From assembly GCA_019022495.1 (NCBI GenBank), contig JAFEKR010000036.1, positions 372,001 through 436,000 on the forward strand: DNA of 64,000 bases, in the 5' to 3' direction. The position numbers and the translations under genes were made by a program. Every line of letters begins with the position of its first letter. Positions within the stretch are counted from its first letter, which is position 1. A model generated the notes under the pieces. It made no database searches and was not told the DNA's origin. It saw only the letters and a list, made by a program, of their open reading frames with translations. Source of the stretch: Epichloe hybrida. Lineage: Eukaryota > Ascomycota > Sordariomycetes > Hypocreales > Clavicipitaceae. Shown here piece after piece: positions 1-9,430 of this stretch.

Positions 1-286
1 ATATGCCCCCATGGACGCGAGGACGAGGTGTTGTTGAACTTATGCCAACACTCACCACATTGCATTACGCCGATTCGTAAATATGTGCCTCCGCATTAGT
101 GCTTTGTATTGGGAGCCCGCGTCTCTGGCACACAATTTACACTATCCGGCACCTCACACTGGCTAGAAGAGGCAAGGCATTTGGCATCGGGCATTAGGTG
201 TGATTTGGCTATAGTAAAGAAATAGACTTGGCAATATAGTCTCTTGATACATGCCTCGTGCTGTTGTACAATCTTACACTCAACGC

Positions 287-1876
287 TTACTCCGAGCCGT
301 CCTCTGCCCGGAACGTCACCTCCTTCGCGTTTCTTTGCTTGCCAATCCGCCCGATCCTATCTTTGCCGTCCATCCAGGGCTGCAGGACTTTGGGAATCGC
401 CACTGTGCCCGTCTTTTCGTCCCACCCGTTCTCCAGCAGCGCTGCAATGATGCGCGGCACGGCCAGTGCGGTTCCGTTGCACGTCCACGGGAATGTCATC
501 TTGCCGTCGACGCGGGTGCGTGTGGCTAGCCGTCTGGTCTGGTAGCCAGTACACATACTCGACGAGGTGACTTCTCCCCAGCCCTCGTTGATCTGCTGCC
601 TGCTGGGAAACCACGCTTCGATGTCGACCTTGCGCGTGGCGGAGGCGCCCAGGTCCGTGGCTGGCATCTCCAGTACCCGGCAGTACAGATCAAGGGACTG
701 CAATATCTCCGTCTGGATATCCAGCATCTCTTCATGGACATCTTCGGCGTCGCGTTCATCGGGGGCTGTCCACGCAAACATTTCTACCTTGGTGAACTCG
801 TGCACGCGGTAGAGGCCCTTTGTGTCGGCGCCGCGAGCACCAGCCTCGGCGCGGTAGCATCTCGATACGGCGACGCGCTTCAGCGGCAGATCGCCCGCGT
901 CAATGGTCGTGTTGGCCTTCATGCCGGCGAGGGATATCTCCGACGTCCCCGCGAGGCACATCTCCGGCACGCCCCTTTCCATGTCGGCCTGGGACTGCGC
1001 AATCGAGTACACTTGCTGCTCGCCGTGCTGGTCGCGCGGCTGGAAGCCACAGGCTGCTCCGATGTGGCTGTAGACCATTGTCGGCGGGGCGACCTGCGTC
1101 CAGCCATGTCTAGTAGCCAGGGCGAGGGCATACTGAACAAGAGCCTGTTCGAGTTGCGCCGCCTCGCCAAGCAGGTAGTACCATCCCCAGCCGGACGCGG
1201 TCGCCGCGCCGGAAAAGTCAAACAGGCCCAGCTCAGAACCGATGTGCACGTGGGAGCGCCAGGACGGCGAATCATGAGCCTTGTCGAACTCGGGCGCCTC
1301 GTTGATGTAGCTCAGCAGACGGGGCTCATCGCCCAGAGGCGTTTTTTCGCTCGTCAGGTTGGGGATTTCAAGCGCCAGCGCTTCCATCTCCGCCACGGCC
1401 TCTGCCTCGCCTTTTTCGATGACTGATAGTCGGGCCTTCAGCTGCCTGGCCTCCTCTTGCACCTGGTCCCTGCTCATTTCGCGAAAGCTTATCATGTCGT
1501 CGCCTCTGCTGCTCGTGGCGGGATCGGCGAGAAATTTCCGCAGTAAATTGGACCTTTCTCGTAGGGAGCGGCCTTGCTTTTGAAGGTCCTGCCACTGGGA
1601 ATGTAGTTGAATGATTTTGGCGGGATGTTGCGCTTGCGCTTTGTAATTGCGTTCTTTGCATGTGAACTCGTAGAGCTCTGGGTTTTGACGAATGTCCTTG
1701 ATGTCGATGATGGGTTTGGGCGCCACAGACGGTCGCTTGTTAGCTGCAAAGTTGCGAACTAGGGTGGCCCGCGGCCGCAGCCGAAGTGTGCGACAGCGCA
1801 TGCATGTCAGCGGCCGGTTCATCGTGGTTGACATTTTGAAGTTGGATGCTTCATGATGTTCACGTCGAGCTTTCAT
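287..1876 (-). CDS. Seryl-tRNA synthetase, probably mitochondrial
   Basis: Class II aminoacyl-tRNA synthetase that charges tRNA(Ser). The single-exon frame gives 529 aa. An N-terminal helical arm region (about residues 55-165) precedes the catalytic core. Motif 2 is seen as CYRAEAGARG...YRVHEFTKVE from about residue 342, and motif 3 as TFPWTCNGTALAVPR from about 463, both typical of SerRS. The N-terminus is rich in Arg and poor in acids (RCRTLRLRPRATLVRNF), which suggests a mitochondrial presequence, as in yeast Dia4; the cytosolic enzyme lacks it. The first ATG is at 1876, but ATGs at 1834 (residue 15) or 1822 (residue 19) place the presequence at the extreme N-terminus and may be the real start. 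Family assignment is firm; the mitochondrial location is inferred. Confidence 0.93.
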   Translation of the reverse strand: MKARREHHEASNFKMSTTMNRPLTCMRCRTLRLRPRATLVRNFAANKRPSVAPKPIIDIKDIRQNPELYEFTCKERNYKAQAQHPAKIIQLHSQWQDLQKQGRSLRERSNLLRKFLADPATSSRGDDMISFREMSRDQVQEEARQLKARLSVIEKGEAEAVAEMEALALEIPNLTSEKTPLGDEPRLLSYINEAPEFDKAHDSPSWRSHVHIGSELGLFDFSGAATASGWGWYYLLGEAAQLEQALVQYALALATRHGWTQVAPPTMVYSHIGAACGFQPRDQHGEQQVYSIAQSQADMERGVPEMCLAGTSEISLAGMKANTTIDAGDLPLKRVAVSRCYRAEAGARGADTKGLYRVHEFTKVEMFAWTAPDERDAEDVHEEMLDIQTEILQSLDLYCRVLEMPATDLGASATRKVDIEAWFPSRQQINEGWGEVTSSSMCTGYQTRRLATRTRVDGKMTFPWTCNGTALAVPRIIAALLENGWDEKTGTVAIPKVLQPWMDGKDRIGRIGKQRNAKEVTFRAEDGSE

Positions 1877-2152
1877 TTTCAGCCATGTATGTCAGGTGGG
1901 GCTTGGAGGCTTTTTGGGGGGACAGGGGTCTAATGCAATTAACCGATTGCCGTGACTTGACGTACGCAAAGTATCCGAGAAAATCGAACAAAGTCGGAAA
2001 GAGGAAAAGAGGAAAAGAGAAAGAGACAATGGAAACGAGCATGATTGGGGCAATGGGCAATGGGCTCTCTGCCATTGTGTGTTCAATGCGTCCAAGTCAA
2101 CATGGCATCTCCTCGAATGGCCTGAGCATGGCCTGAGCATGCCCGAGTCCGC

Positions 2153-3885
2153 CTACAAAGTGCCCCAAACGCCGAGAGTCCAGTTCGCGTGATGCCCTCC
2201 ACTGCCGCGCATCAAACCCGTTGCACCCATGCTGTGTCGTTGCTGAGCCTTGACATCGACTTCACTCGACCGCGATGCCCCATTAGCGCCCTGCTGCAAC
2301 CAGACTTCCCTCTCTATGGTGGCCATTGCAGGAATCTTCAGCTGGCATAGCAAGCTCGCGCCAGCCCAAGCACCCAACGAGTGCATAGCGCGAAGCTGAC
2401 CCTGGAACTGCTGATGCGCAACTGGCCTGTTCCGTGCGATCTTGGCTTCGACAACGTCTTCATGAGACTCTACAGTCCCAGCCTCGGACCATAATCCATC
2501 CGAATCATCGCCGCCAGATTCAGAAGTCGCAACAGACGAAATGCTGGATCTCTGGAGACTATTTTCCCGCCGAAACCTGTGGTTATTCCGTAGTTGCTCC
2601 ACGCCTTTGCCAAACACAGGCTCCCATCCTCTCTGTGCTACCATACTGGTAAGCTCGTCCATGATTCGTTCCTTGATGCCCAGAATATCTGAACATCCCC
2701 CAGTAAATATAATGCGAGACATACACACGGCTCGTACGTCCACCGGCAGTTGCAGCAAGTGGTGGTACAGGAGCAAATGTAGTGGCAACTCGTGGTCGTC
2801 AAAAGTAGACCGTGCAGCTGAGGGATCAAAGAAGGCATCGTCGCAGGCGTCGGCAAGCTTGTTGAAAGGAACATGAATGGTTGCAGGTGGATTTGCAGAT
2901 CGAAGAGGCACTTCGGCAATGCCACTAGGTTGGCCGGACTCTGCTTCATATTCGTCTTGCTCCTCAACAGTATCCAGCTGTGCTGATTGTCTTTGAGAAG
3001 ACTTGAAAGCCGAGGGCCGACACCACATAAGCCGACATAGAACATCTTCGCAATCTTGGAAAGAAACTGCCTTGTGCCCAAACTCGTCATCATCTTCCGC
3101 GGTGGGCATCAAGCCATGAAGAAGTTTGTAAAGCTCTTCGGTGAGACTCTTACCAGCCCTCACCGTCCTTGAGCTCCTGACCTCTCTATACTCATAGACG
3201 CTGGTCGCAACTGTCTCGCTCCATCCCATGTCAATTACCAATGCGGAACGAAGACCAGCTCCCACGGCCACCATGGTTGGCGCTGACATGAGCGAGATGA
3301 TGGGCGTTTGGAAGTTGGTGAACAGGGTGTCCAATACCGTTGATAAAATTGGAACGGGCAAGGCAGAGTCCAGCACAAGCCCAACTCGTCTGGGCCGTGA
3401 GTCGATGAGCAAAAACCTAAACTGTCGTCAGTATGGCGTTGAGCTTGACGAGGACATTCGCTGGAACGTTACCTTGTGAAAGCGTCGCGTAACATTCGGT
3501 CCAATTTGTCCCGGAGCAAGCCCAAGTCAAAATCCCGTATATCATATAGCCATAATTCGTAGTCGATGGCCCATTTCCCAGAAGTTCTCGATCTTGGTTC
3601 CTGCCAAGCTCGAAAATCTCCAGCTCGTCGTTGTTGCTCCGGTCCACAGGTGAGGCATGCTTTGGGCAGCGAGTCTCCGGCAAAGCCAGCACGGATGAAG
3701 CGTGAGCCCAGCTCTAAGATTATAAAGTCATCATCGGCACGAATGGTCGATGGCGAGCCAAATGAAGGTGCGATGGTCCTCGGCGGGGTGTGAGGTGTCG
3801 ATGGGCTGGCCGGGGCTTGTGACGTTGACGATCTGATGCTAGCCACGCTTCTGTGAGCAAGCGCGGGGCCTACACTAGAAGACAT
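2153..3885 (-). CDS. Actin-related protein of the Arp10/Arp11 (RO-7) type, dynactin pointed-end subunit
   Basis: Two exons, 3885-3473 and 3416-2153, joined across a 56-nt intron (GTAACG donor, CTGAC branch site, TTTAG acceptor), give about 558 aa. Actin-fold signatures are visible: DDFIILELGSRFIRAGFAGD near residue 51, the phosphate-loop-like ALVIDMGWSE, and the late actin segment IIFTGGCSDILGIKERIMDE. The C-terminus carries SLGAWAGASLLCQLK, equivalent to the actin GAW.G.S block. An acidic, Ser-rich insertion (around plus-strand 2430-2560) and a long N-terminal extension separate it from conventional actin and Arp1. In Neurospora the homologous subunit (RO-7) caps the dynactin pointed end and is needed for dynein-driven nuclear movement; that role is taken from the family. 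It is divergently arranged with the nuclease gene starting at 4225. Confidence 0.85.
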
Positions 3886-4224
3886 GGCTGGACATGCCGC
3901 TCGGCCAAAGTTCTCTGGACTGCCAGGCTTTCGAGATTGTCGGGATGTGGTGGTCTACGTTGTGCAAACTCATGTCGAAATGACCTGAGCAGCCGATCAC
4001 ACACGCACACCAACTTGGCCGTCACAATATGCATGTATCCAGTACTTGAGCTCTTGCATGCATCGGCTGTCTAAGCGCCGACACGCCGACGACGCGCCGG
4101 CAAAGTCAACAAATTGTCACCTCGGTGACGTGGGGCCCTCAAGCATCGCCGTGAACTCTCAACTTCACACTTTACGTCACCACCCCGTGACAGCCCAAGT
4201 TTTGGCGTGCGGTGCCTGCCCACG
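3886..4224. promoter_or_regulatory. Divergent promoter between the Arp10-type and GEN1-type genes
   Basis: A 339-bp gap between two start codons on opposite strands, so it must hold both promoters. No obvious TATA box is seen. It contains paired GTGACGT/ACGTCAC-like stretches (CTCGGTGACGTGGGG near 4121 and TTTACGTCACCACCCCGTGAC near 4172), which resemble bZIP/CRE-type half sites; any binding is inferred. Confidence 0.4.
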
Positions 4225-6477
4225 ATGGGTATCAAAGGGTAATGCCTTTCGCTTGTCCGAACTCTTATTTTTCCTAGCACCTAATCAAGCTGACCTAGTA
4301 CAGAATTTATCCGGAACTCGGTCCCTGCAAACGCATCTCGTTGGCCAAGCTGGCAGGTGATTGTCTCGAGTCAAACAAGCGACCGTATCGAATCGCCGTT
4401 GATATCGCGATATGGCAATTTCAGAATCAAGCAGCGCGAGGTTCGATTACACGGCTCGTGTCCTGGTTATTACTTTTCACCTAACATGAATTAGGTGGAA
4501 CTAATCCTGCAATTCGCACACTGTTCTATCGCCTCGTCCGACTTCTCGCCACTCCCATACAACCTATTTTCGTCTTCGATGGCCCTTATAAGCCAGTTTT
4601 TAAACGTAATAAACGATCTGGTCGGGGCGATGGCTTCGCTATCGCCATGGCAAAGCGCCTTATTCGTTTATTTGGCTTCCCGGTACACGACGCCCCTGGA
4701 GAAGCAGAAGCGGAATGCGCCCTACTTCAAAGGCATGGAATCGTCGACGCAGTCTTAAGCGAAGATGTTGATACTATAATGTTTGGATGCACAAAAACCT
4801 TGCGAAACTGGTCAGCGGAAAGCAAAACCGCCAAAACGCCAACACATGTGTCTCTCTACGATGTCCACGATATGAAATTAGGAGACCTAGGCCTTGATCG
4901 GGAAGGGATGGTTCTGGTAGCGCTTATGAGTGGTGGTGATTACCTTCCCGACGGAATTCCTGGCTGCGGCGTCAGGGTGGCATGCGAAGCAGCTAAAGCT
5001 GGCTTTGGTAAATCTATCTGTCGCTTAAAGGCTTCCAACACAGCGGGTGTTCAGAAATGGCGGGACGCGCTAAAACACGAATTACAAACGAACGAACAAA
5101 AGTTCTTCCGGACAAAGCATAGATTTGGCGTACCAGAGGATTTTCCAAATCTCGAAGTTCTAAGGTACTACACGCATCCCGTTGTTTCCCCTGAATCTAG
5201 CCTACCGGATATCAGACAGAAGGTAGATCACAAAAGCGACATTCAGTTAGAGGCACTTCGCGAGTTTACTCGAGAGACATTCGACTGGGACTACAGAATA
5301 GGCGCCATTAAGTTTGTTCGTGTACTAGGTCAGGCGTTGCTCGTGCAGAACATTGCTAAGAGAACGGACGCGATTACTAAGAGAACAGAGGCGAACGTTG
5401 AGCATATTAAGCGTATTGCTGGGCGACGAACACATTTCGGCACAGACAGCACCCCTGAACTGCGGATATCCTACATCCCCGAGGAGGTTGTCCCGATAGA
5501 CATGTCGAACGAAGTGGACGAGGTGATACAAAAGGGCCGCAGTGGCCTAGCGCTGAACAGCGACGAGGAGTTCGAGGCACCAGGGGCCGTGGCCGTGGAT
5601 GATGGGCCCAAAGTTTTCGACATTACCAAACCCGACTTGGCCTGGGTCCTAGAAGGACTGGTCAAGGCCTCGGCGCCCAGTGTATATCAAGAATGGCAAG
5701 ACAGGGAAAGCACCAAGGCTGTTCGAAAATCGCCTACAAAGAAGGGCAGAGTTGCCAAGTCTTCCAAGGGTACCGACATGCCTCGCGGAGCTCTCGATAG
5801 ATACGTCAAAACTACAAAAGCATCTACCAGCCAGCTGTTTTCCAAGATGCCACCCGAGCCAAGTCCGGATCCTCTACAAGGCAGCCCTACTCGCCCTTTG
5901 GCACGCAGTCCCAGTAAGCAACTCTCGTCGCCTACGAGCAAGAGTCGGGTGAAAAAGTCGGCCGTTCAATTCCTCGACAGCTCACCAAGCACGCCTAGAT
6001 CATCCAAACCCCAAAAGCAGCCAGAAACGATCTACATCTCATCTAGTCCACCCACGGCACCTATGCCCTCGCCCCTCAGACCATCCTCAAACGCGGCTCC
6101 AGTACTTTCCCAATCGGACAAGGGGTCTACATCACTACGGCCTGTTTTTCAGGAAAATCTTTGTCCGGTTTTAAAGCAGTCATCTATGGAGATTTTTGTG
6201 ACAAAATCCAAGTCCTGCTCCGCATCTAGTTCTACAAGACCTAAACAAAAAGGACTGGAAGACGAAGATTGTGATTCTGACCTGGAACCACTTTCATCGC
6301 TGACGCAATCTACACCGTCTGCCAAGGAAGCTTCACCAGAACGCACCTCTCAGAATAACAAGGAGGCTGGTGTCGCGAGGTCGTCGTCACCAAAGATGAA
6401 GCTTTTTAGGGCGCGAACTTCAGCTCCAGGGTTTTATGAGGAGGTTTATCTGGATGAAGAAGAGCGTGATGACCAGT

Positions 6478-6511
<34 letters not shown>

Positions 6512-6572
6512 AGGAAGCAGGACAAGCAGCGCTGTTCGCTGGAGTGATGTTTCTATAATTGATCTCACGTAG
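4225..6572 (+). CDS. GEN1/Yen1-type Holliday junction resolvase (XPG/Rad2 family nuclease)
   Basis: Three exons, 4225-4238, 4304-4440 and 4495-6572, splice to about 742 aa; the 14-nt first exon encodes MGIKG. The N-terminus after splicing (MGIKGIYPELGPCKRISLAK, then RIAVDIAIWQFQ) is the XPG-N domain of GEN1/Yen1 nucleases. FVFDGPYKPVFK follows. The XPG-I acidic block HDAPGEAEAEC...LSEDVDTIMFG lies near residues 115-150, and the helix-hairpin-helix region with SGGDYLPDGIPGCG near 196-209. The expected metal-binding acids (D in VDIAIW, D in VFDG, the GEAEAE pair, the EDVD pair, GGDY) are all present. A long Ser/Pro/Lys-rich C-terminal tail follows, as usual for Yen1-type regulation by phosphorylation, and ends in an Ala run encoded by GCG repeats at 6480-6512. 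The family resolves four-way recombination intermediates. Introns are 65 and 54 nt. Confidence 0.9.
6480..6512 (+). repeat. In-frame GCG trinucleotide repeat (poly-Ala)
   Basis: Ten GCG codons plus one GCA near the C-terminus of the resolvase gene encode about 11 alanines. Being a pure repeat, it is likely to vary in length between strains. Confidence 0.9.
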
Positions 6573-6803
6573 TGTGTAGACGATGGAGTTTTTAATGCGG
6601 TACGAATAGATGAAGGGATGAGGCGGGGATAATGCCACAACAATTCTCGTTCGGCAGCCGGGGCCTTTTTATTTTATATTATTTTTTTTAACATTACTGG
6701 TGCTGCTATATCTTGCTCAGAATCCAGTCTCGTCGACGCCAGCCCTCCTTTCGAGTTTCATCCTCCAACAGACGGGGGGTTTTTTTTTTTTAACGGTGGA
6801 CAA

Positions 6804-8531
6804 TCATTCCCCTTGGTCCATGTCCAGATCGGGATCAACCTCGGTGCCCAGATGCCTGTCCTCGAGGAACTTGCGGCCGACGAGCTCCTGCGGGAGGTAG
6901 GTCTGGCGGACCCTGCCGTCCCTGTAGTTGGGCGGGTACTTGTAGGCGGCGCCGCAGGCCATGTCGCGCATCAGACGGGTTGGGGCGTTGCGCAGGTGCA
7001 GCGGGACGGGCAGGGCGGCGACGCCGGGCTCGCGCAGGGCGGCGCAGGCGTTGTTGAGGGCGCGGTAGGCGCGCGTGCTCTTGGGGGCGAGGCACAGGGC
7101 GGCGGCGCAGTGGGCGAGGGGGATGCGGGCCTCGGGCATGCCCAGCTGCTGGGCGGCCGTGTAGGCGGCCGTGGCGAGCGGGAGGAGGGTGTTGTCGGCG
7201 AGGCCGACGTCCTCGGAGGCGATGACGACCATGCGGCGGGCGACGAAGAGCGGGTCCTCGCCCGACTGCAGCATCCGGGCGAGGTAGTACAGGGCGGCGT
7301 CCGGGTCGCCGCCGCGCACCGACTTGTGGAAGGCCGAGATGGAGTCGTAGTGCTGGTCGCCGGCCCGGTCGTAGACGAGCGTCTTGGTCAGCGACGACTT
7401 GATGTCCTCGCGCGTGACGCCCTCACCGCGCGCCGCCAGCGAGAGGGCCAGCTCGAGCAGGTTGAGCGCCGTCCTGGCGTCGCCGTCGCTGAAGCTCGCC
7501 AGGTGGGCCAGCATGTCGTCGTCGACCAGCGGCGTGGGCGGGTGCGCCGGCTGCTCGGCCGCCCTGGCCCGCCGCAGGATGGCCATGACGTCGGCGGCCG
7601 CCAGCGGCTTGAGCGTGAAGGTCCGGCACCGCGACAGCAGCGCGGCCGCCACGCGGAACGACGGGTTCTCCGTCGTCGCCCCCACCAGCGTCACGGTGCC
7701 GGCCTCGACGGGCTTGAGGAACACGTCCTGCTGCGCCCTGCTGAAGCGGTGCATCTCGTCGCAGAAGATGATGGTCCTGCGGCCCGTCAGGCCCAGCTCG
7801 CGCGCCGCCTCCTGGAACAGCCTCTTGCACTCGCCGACGCCCGTCGTCGTCGCGTTGAGCTCGACGAAGCGCCCGCCCACCATGCGCGCCATGCACCGCG
7901 CGATGGTCGTCTTGCCCGTCCCCGGCGCGCCCCACAGCATCAGCGAGGGCACGCGGCCCGACTCCATCAGCGATCGCAGCACGCCCTTTGGCCCGACCAG
8001 CTCCTGTCCGCACACCTGGTCCAGCGTCTCGGGGCGCATCCTCTCCGCCAGCGGCGCGCTGCGGCTGCGGCTCTGCGTCTTGGTCCGCTTCGCCGCCTGC
8101 GTGCCGTTGTCCCCGTTGTCCCCGTTGTCCCCGTTGTCCAGGCCATTCATGCCGTTCTCTTCCAAGCCCGTCGTCGTCTTCTTCTCCTCCTCCTCCTCCT
8201 CCCCGCCAGGGCCCTCCTCGAACCCCCTCTTCTTCCCAACGACAGGCGGGACGAGCGCCCCCCGCTTCACGAACGGCGACGCCTTGCCATCAGTCTGTAC
8301 CCGTTTCGGCGCAGGCGTGGCGAAGAAGCTCGACGCGCTCCGCTTCGGCTGAGAAGACGAAGAATGAGAGGAAGAGAGAGAAGAAAAAGAAGAAGCCTGC
8401 GGCGCCTGTGAAGTCGGCGGCGAAACCTCCTTGGCCGCGTCGACGACGAAGCTCGTGCACCCTGAGTCGATGTGGCTGTTGATTTCCGACGATTTCACAG
8501 CTCTGCTGCAGATGGGACAATCGACCGCCAT
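6804..8531 (-). CDS. Mgs1/WRNIP1-type AAA+ ATPase (replication-fork maintenance)
   Basis: Starting at the ATG at 8531 the protein is about 575 aa. It opens with a UBZ4-type zinc finger, CPIC...HIDSGC (residues 5-25), a ubiquitin-binding module of WRNIP1/Mgs1 and Rad18. A low-complexity linker follows (Ser-rich, Glu run, repeated GDN triplets about 132-143). The RarA/Mgs1 ATPase core has Walker A GAPGTGKT at 201-208, Walker B IIFCDEMHRF from about 254, sensor 1 GATTENPSF from about 284 and arginine-finger region LLSRCRTF. The C-terminal clamp-loader-like lid and tetramerisation region extend to the end. The frame stays open upstream of 8531, but no other start places the zinc finger at the N-terminus. 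Family members act on stalled forks with ubiquitinated PCNA. It is convergent with the resolvase gene, 231 bp away. Confidence 0.92.
   Translation of the reverse strand: MAVDCPICSRAVKSSEINSHIDSGCTSFVVDAAKEVSPPTSQAPQASSFSSLSSSHSSSSQPKRSASSFFATPAPKRVQTDGKASPFVKRGALVPPVVGKKRGFEEGPGGEEEEEEKKTTTGLEENGMNGLDNGDNGDNGDNGTQAAKRTKTQSRSRSAPLAERMRPETLDQVCGQELVGPKGVLRSLMESGRVPSLMLWGAPGTGKTTIARCMARMVGGRFVELNATTTGVGECKRLFQEAARELGLTGRRTIIFCDEMHRFSRAQQDVFLKPVEAGTVTLVGATTENPSFRVAAALLSRCRTFTLKPLAAADVMAILRRARAAEQPAHPPTPLVDDDMLAHLASFSDGDARTALNLLELALSLAARGEGVTREDIKSSLTKTLVYDRAGDQHYDSISAFHKSVRGGDPDAALYYLARMLQSGEDPLFVARRMVVIASEDVGLADNTLLPLATAAYTAAQQLGMPEARIPLAHCAAALCLAPKSTRAYRALNNACAALREPGVAALPVPLHLRNAPTRLMRDMACGAAYKYPPNYRDGRVRQTYLPQELVGRKFLEDRHLGTEVDPDLDMDQGE
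8107..8140. repeat. 9-bp coding tandem repeat in the Mgs1 linker
   Basis: TTGTCCCCG repeated about 3.8 times on the plus strand, read on the minus strand as GDN/DNG triplets in the disordered linker before the ATPase core. Phase is kept, so length changes would not break the gene. Confidence 0.85.
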
Positions 8532-9430
8532 GGCCCCCTCCCCTCCCCTTTTTTTTTTCTTATTTTTTTTCTTCGTCGTCGGCGAGTTTTCTAAAAACGG
8601 CAAACGGGTCGCGGGCGAACGGGCTGCGGGCTGCGGGCTGCGGGCAAACGGCTTGTGTTGCTTGTGTTGCTTGTGTTGTAGACGAACGGCGAAAGTGTGA
8701 AATGTACGCACGATAAAGGCCGCTTGCAGAGCTTTGGCTGCGGAAAACGCGTCGTGGGTTTCCTGGATTTTAATCAGGTGCTGTGACGCGCCATCCTGCA
8801 CGTGGCGGGGCAGAGCAGGGGTCCGGCCGGCTGGTTCGGCTTCGTCGTCAAGCCGTCTGCCGTCCATGGTCTCATGCTCTCATGCTCTCATGCTCCCCCG
8901 TACATGCATCGTATTCGTTTTGCACTGGAAACTCGTTTAGAGACCCGTCGCTTTGATACCGAGATAGTAGTAGATACAGCATGCTCCAATGGAGCTTTCA
9001 AAATCCATGGGTTGTGTTACATGTTAACATCGGCGAGCTCCGCCACACATGCATGATACAAGTCGCACATCTATTGCAACGACCAACTTCCCAAAAAAAA
9101 AAAAAAAAAACATGCTTCATTCCAACTTCTGCATCTGTACTAGGATAATGCTCCTCCCTCAATCATGACCCGATAAACCTGTGCGCGTCACCACGCACAA
9201 GCACCTCTTCCCGACCAACGGACACATGGCCAGCCAAAACTCCAATTCCCCGTTGCAATCAAACGCCGGAACATAATATGCTGCTCATCAACACGCTCGA
9301 CGATTCGCTGCATCGCCAATGGCGCCGAAATAATGCTAGACGTCTTTGGAGACGGAAAACCCGGGCCTGTACTCCCCACCGGCATCTACACTCTCATGTG
9401 TATAATTCGAGATTGCACAGTTTCCATTTT
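8532..9430. other. Gap between MGS1-like start and PCF11-like stop
   Basis: About 900 bp holding the MGS1-type promoter and the PCF11 3' end. It contains T- and A-tracts (8550-8570, 9094-9110), tandem GGGCTGC (8625-8645), CTTGTGTTG (8650-8680) and CTCATGCT (8872-8895) repeats. I see no supported gene. Confidence 0.6.

Noticed and set aside
734..1426. A 230-codon plus-strand frame opposite the seryl-tRNA synthetase
   Set aside because: Antisense shadow; composition is low in complexity and the opposite strand has intact synthetase motifs.
6813..8411. A 532-codon open frame on the plus strand opposite the Mgs1-type gene
   Set aside because: It is the antisense of a GC-rich coding region with strong third-position bias; the translation is Arg/Gly/Val-rich and has no domain, while the other strand has a complete AAA+ protein.
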